A stretch of DNA of 64,000 bases, taken from Rostratula benghalensis (Eukaryota; Chordata; Aves; Charadriiformes; Rostratulidae). The notes under the pieces are model-generated. The model ran no database searches and had not been told where the DNA came from. It saw only the letters and a program-made list of their open reading frames with translations. Every line of letters starts with the position of its first letter. Position 1 is the first letter of the stretch. Position numbers and translations under genes: made by a program. Shown here one piece after another: positions 61,182 through 64,000 of the stretch. The stretch is taken from assembly GCA_013399305.1 (NCBI GenBank), contig VXAI01000114.1:1318188-1382187 (forward strand). Direction: 5' to 3'.

Positions 61182-64000
61182 ATCCTGGTGAAACAGGTCC
61201 TTAAATCTCTGCAACAGTGCAAATTGTGTAGGCCTCAGTGAACTGAATATTCAGACTTTGTATTTATGCTCCGAAGGGGGAAAACACGCCCGTAGTTCAT
61301 TCGCATAATAAATGTGATGGGAAAATAATTCTATGGGGACAAACATTGTTTGGTTCGTCATGAGACATACTTGACAATTACAGCTTTGTCCCTTTTGTGC
61401 TATTGCAATGCAGTTATAAGATTGTGCCATAAATCTGAAAGACTGTTTTGCAAAGTTTGTATCTGCGTTTGCTACCTTTAATATTAATAGGAGAATATCT
61501 TTAAAGTGAGTAAATTGAGAAAGTGGCTGAAACTATAGTTTATAAAAGAAGATTAGTGGGTTTAATATGCACTGGAGAGTAAAAGAAAAATCTTATTACT
61601 GTATGGAGAAATTACCTCATAAAGAAGCTAATACAGCAGGCTAGGGAGTAATTTTTAACAAGGTTTTTATGATGCACAAGTGTAGGCAAGTTAATGAACT
61701 TATCTTTCTAGTTATTTTCAGATTGTAACAATGCATTTCTTTTCAGTTCCTGTGCTTTAAAAAGTAAAACACATTTAATCACTTACAATAAAACTAACTC
61801 ATTAGTTTGATAAATCAAGTAAAATCCTATACTTCTCCTCTCGTGGCAGTGCTGCTTAGAAACTAGATCAGGTGAAAACATTGAGTATAGAAAAGAGAAA
61901 GCTACCAGTTTTATTCATTATTGGAATTAAAAGGTGTCACATTGACAGGGAATGTTCATTTTTGGAAAGACCTGTTCCGGTCTCAGTAATAGAACTTAGG
62001 AAATAAAAACTAAAATAGGGACTCAGGCCAAGATTTTGTTTTAACAATTCCACTCTTTGCAAAATAGCCATGTGGTCTTTGACATTCATAAAACAGACAT
62101 CTGAAGAATGTCACATCCAACAGCAAAGAAACCACAGGGGGGAGTTGGTAAATACAGAATGTCCATCTGTCAGCACCCCAGCATGGCATGCGTAGGTATT
62201 GTTTAGGAGGAGCATGTCCACATTTTTCTGCCCAAATGCAAAAGACAGACTGCTGAGTAAAACAGTTCAATCTTTATATTGATTAAAGAGATGTGCTTTC
62301 CTACCATACAATGACTGTACTTGAAATTAATTCAGCAGCACTCTAAAGGAAAGACTGAAGGTTGTCAGACACTCACTGCAGGTTTTAATACAGATGTCCT
62401 AGAACAGAAATAATGTGGACATACCACAACAATTTGACACTACAATAGGGCATTTCATCGAGAGTTTATCAGAACCTCATCTAGACCACAATCATGTAAG
62501 CCACAGTCATGTTGAATGTTAACATTATTCACAGCTTCCATCATGTCATGGGATGGGACAACCTTCTCCAAAGCACACTGAAGGGAAGAGAGGAGTGTGC
62601 TGAGAAAACAAGCTATTGCTGATTAATTGACATAAGCGGATGGGACGGCTGGGTTTCTCCTTTGCTCATGAGAACATAGATGTTGAAGAACTGTCTGCAA
62701 AGAGTGGCTGTAGGAAGCTTCTGCTATTACAATACCCTGAGTGATGAGCAAGTTGCATACTGCTTAAGGCATTTGAGTGTCTCCACACCCCTGTTAGAGG
62801 TCACAGCCAGCAATCTTTACTGCACCGAACCAATTAATCTAAGAAATCTTATGGTGGTGGGAAACTGGAGCTGTAATTACCACAGTGTGTTTACCTCACG
62901 GTGGAGAAGTATTGGTTTTTCCAAGTCACATTTTATGGTTTGCACGCTGCTGATGAATGAGTGAATACAGCTAAAATGACTAATTTGCTATCTAGGGCTC
63001 ACTGGTATCTTTTTTTTTTTTTTTTTTTTTTTTTGTTCAAAGTAAATAACCTCAAATAGTTTTTCTGATTTAAGGTGTGTAACAAGATGCATAAGGTACT
63101 GTAACAAGCACAGATCTGAATCTGGCTAGAGAAATAAAGAGAGGTTTATCTATCCATCTGCCTGCAAAACCTTTGAAAGGCCTTTTGAAAGAATGTCTGA
63201 CAGTGATTTTCCCGCTTGCCCCTTTTATGGTAGACTCTGCTTCTCTCTTTTTTGGGGCTCAGGATAACACAATCTTTACTGGGTCCTCCTTTGAATCTTA
63301 TCTCTCTACAGGTAATTTTGACTTTGAGGGAAAAAAGTTCTCTGTTCCTTTACTTTATCCCTCAAGAAAATGCTCTGAGAAAATGCGTGAACTGCTAAAA
63401 TGTGATATATAAAAATATTTGCAGGACGAGGAATATTATTTCCACCTTTCTGATTCTACAATTCACTTTCCTCTATCCCTATCTGGCTTTAAGCTAAAGA
63501 TTTTGATGCTACATGTTTAATTTTCAGAGGTGATGATGACTGTCTAGTATACATGACCCTAAGCTTAAATTAAAATTGCTCCTGAGCTCCACCAAATTCC
63601 AGCCACCTCAGTCGTTAAGGTTGGTATGACCTTGAATCTAATGTTTGGAGCTGACCTCTCCAGGTGGCCAATACAGCAATTGCTGGATGCCCTGAAGTGT
63701 AGGCTTATATCAAAATGATGTGATTCTGTCTAATCATTGACTTCTTGAGAAACAACATTTTAAATCAAAATTGACTGGAAACTGAGAGAGAGAGAATGTT
63801 TTTTTGTTCACTGGGGTTTTGACTGTGTTACCTGATCATAACACCCCAGGTTTGTCTCCCTCTCAGTGACATTGAACTGGTCTTTCAGTGAAAAATTATA
63901 TGAGGATGAGATCCCACCACCACCTTTGTCTCTATGTGATGCATCTGTGCCCTTTATTTCAGCTTCACAGACTGGACTTTGAAATATTTTCTGCTGAGTT
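61182..64000. other. Unique non-coding DNA
   Basis: No gene recognised. It holds a T25 run (63010-63034) and a short (GA)n at 63783-63795. Frames up to 94 codons (62680-62964 plus) and 86 codons (62010-62270 minus) have no domain that I can identify. Confidence 0.55.
63010..63034. repeat. Poly(T) tract, T25
   Basis: The longest homopolymer in the window. On the minus strand it would read as a poly(A) run, but CR1 elements do not leave poly(A) tails and no processed gene body is recognised in the adjoining sequence to the right. Its exact length is likely to vary between individuals and reads. Confidence 0.85.

Noticed and set aside
63010..63034. T25 run as the poly(A) tail of a minus-strand processed pseudogene
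   Set aside because: No gene-like sequence or polyadenylation signal is recognised in the adjoining sequence; simple-repeat expansion is the easier explanation.

Overview
This is about 64 kb of AT-rich vertebrate nuclear DNA, most probably from a bird. The strongest evidence is three CR1 LINE fragments (about 7.6, 10.3-10.8 and 46.1-46.3 kb). Their 3' ends carry the avian CR1 hallmark words (a GATGATCTTTAAGATCCCTT-type stretch followed by degenerate ATTCTATG octamers), and the copy at 46 kb also has the GGTGTCCCTGCCCATGGCAG stretch that I associate with avian CR1. Low repeat density and the absence of any Alu, B1 or mammalian L1 also fit a bird. There is nothing prokaryotic or viral here: no operons, ribosome binding sites, CRISPR arrays, insertion sequences or phage genes.

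I find no gene that I can name. Nearly all open frames are 60-115 codons, lie on both strands, overlap one another and show no domain signature. The longest (194 codons, minus strand, 35.8-36.4 kb) is about what chance allows in a window this size. The window is best read as a gene desert or the inside of one or more very long introns. The nearest thing to a host exon is an open 173-nt segment at 35540-35712 with an acceptor-like and a donor-like border, which I offer only as a candidate.

Layout. 1-7.2 kb: unique AT-rich DNA with one old amniote-type repeat (3.8 kb), A/T tracts at 5.1-5.3 kb and a small GC patch near 6.0 kb. 7.2-7.7 kb: a CpG-dense patch, then a CR1 3' end. 8.8 kb: a perfect inverted repeat made of two facing SOX-like sites. 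10.3-10.8 kb: an internally deleted CR1 with endonuclease codons joined to a 3' UTR. 14.7 and 20.6 kb: further GC/CpG patches. 16.6 kb and 24.7-25.1 kb: old SINE/LINE-type repeats, the second with a tRNA-like head and a deeply conserved tail. 26.8-30 kb: homeodomain-site-rich DNA, a CTCF-like site and an old repeat. 31.5, 37.2 and 61.1 kb: more copies of the old amniote-type repeat. 39.3-40.5 kb: a pyrimidine-biased zone with two T(n)C8 tracts. 41.4-41.7 kb: a 16-bp perfect palindrome in enhancer-like sequence. 46.1 kb: the clearest CR1. 49.9-50.3 kb: more enhancer-like sequence. 53.7 kb: a 72-base assembly gap flanked by a direct repeat and hairpins. 54.4-54.7 kb: on the minus strand, an open frame resembling the C-terminal end of an L1-type LINE ORF2, which is unusual for a bird.

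The main limits are that conservation, expression and repeat-library matches cannot be computed here. Calls of 'enhancer-like' rest on motif density and appearance only. I did not find a convincing new biological system. The best leads are the L1-like relic, the candidate exon, the gap-flanking repeat, and the palindromic and CpG-dense patches.
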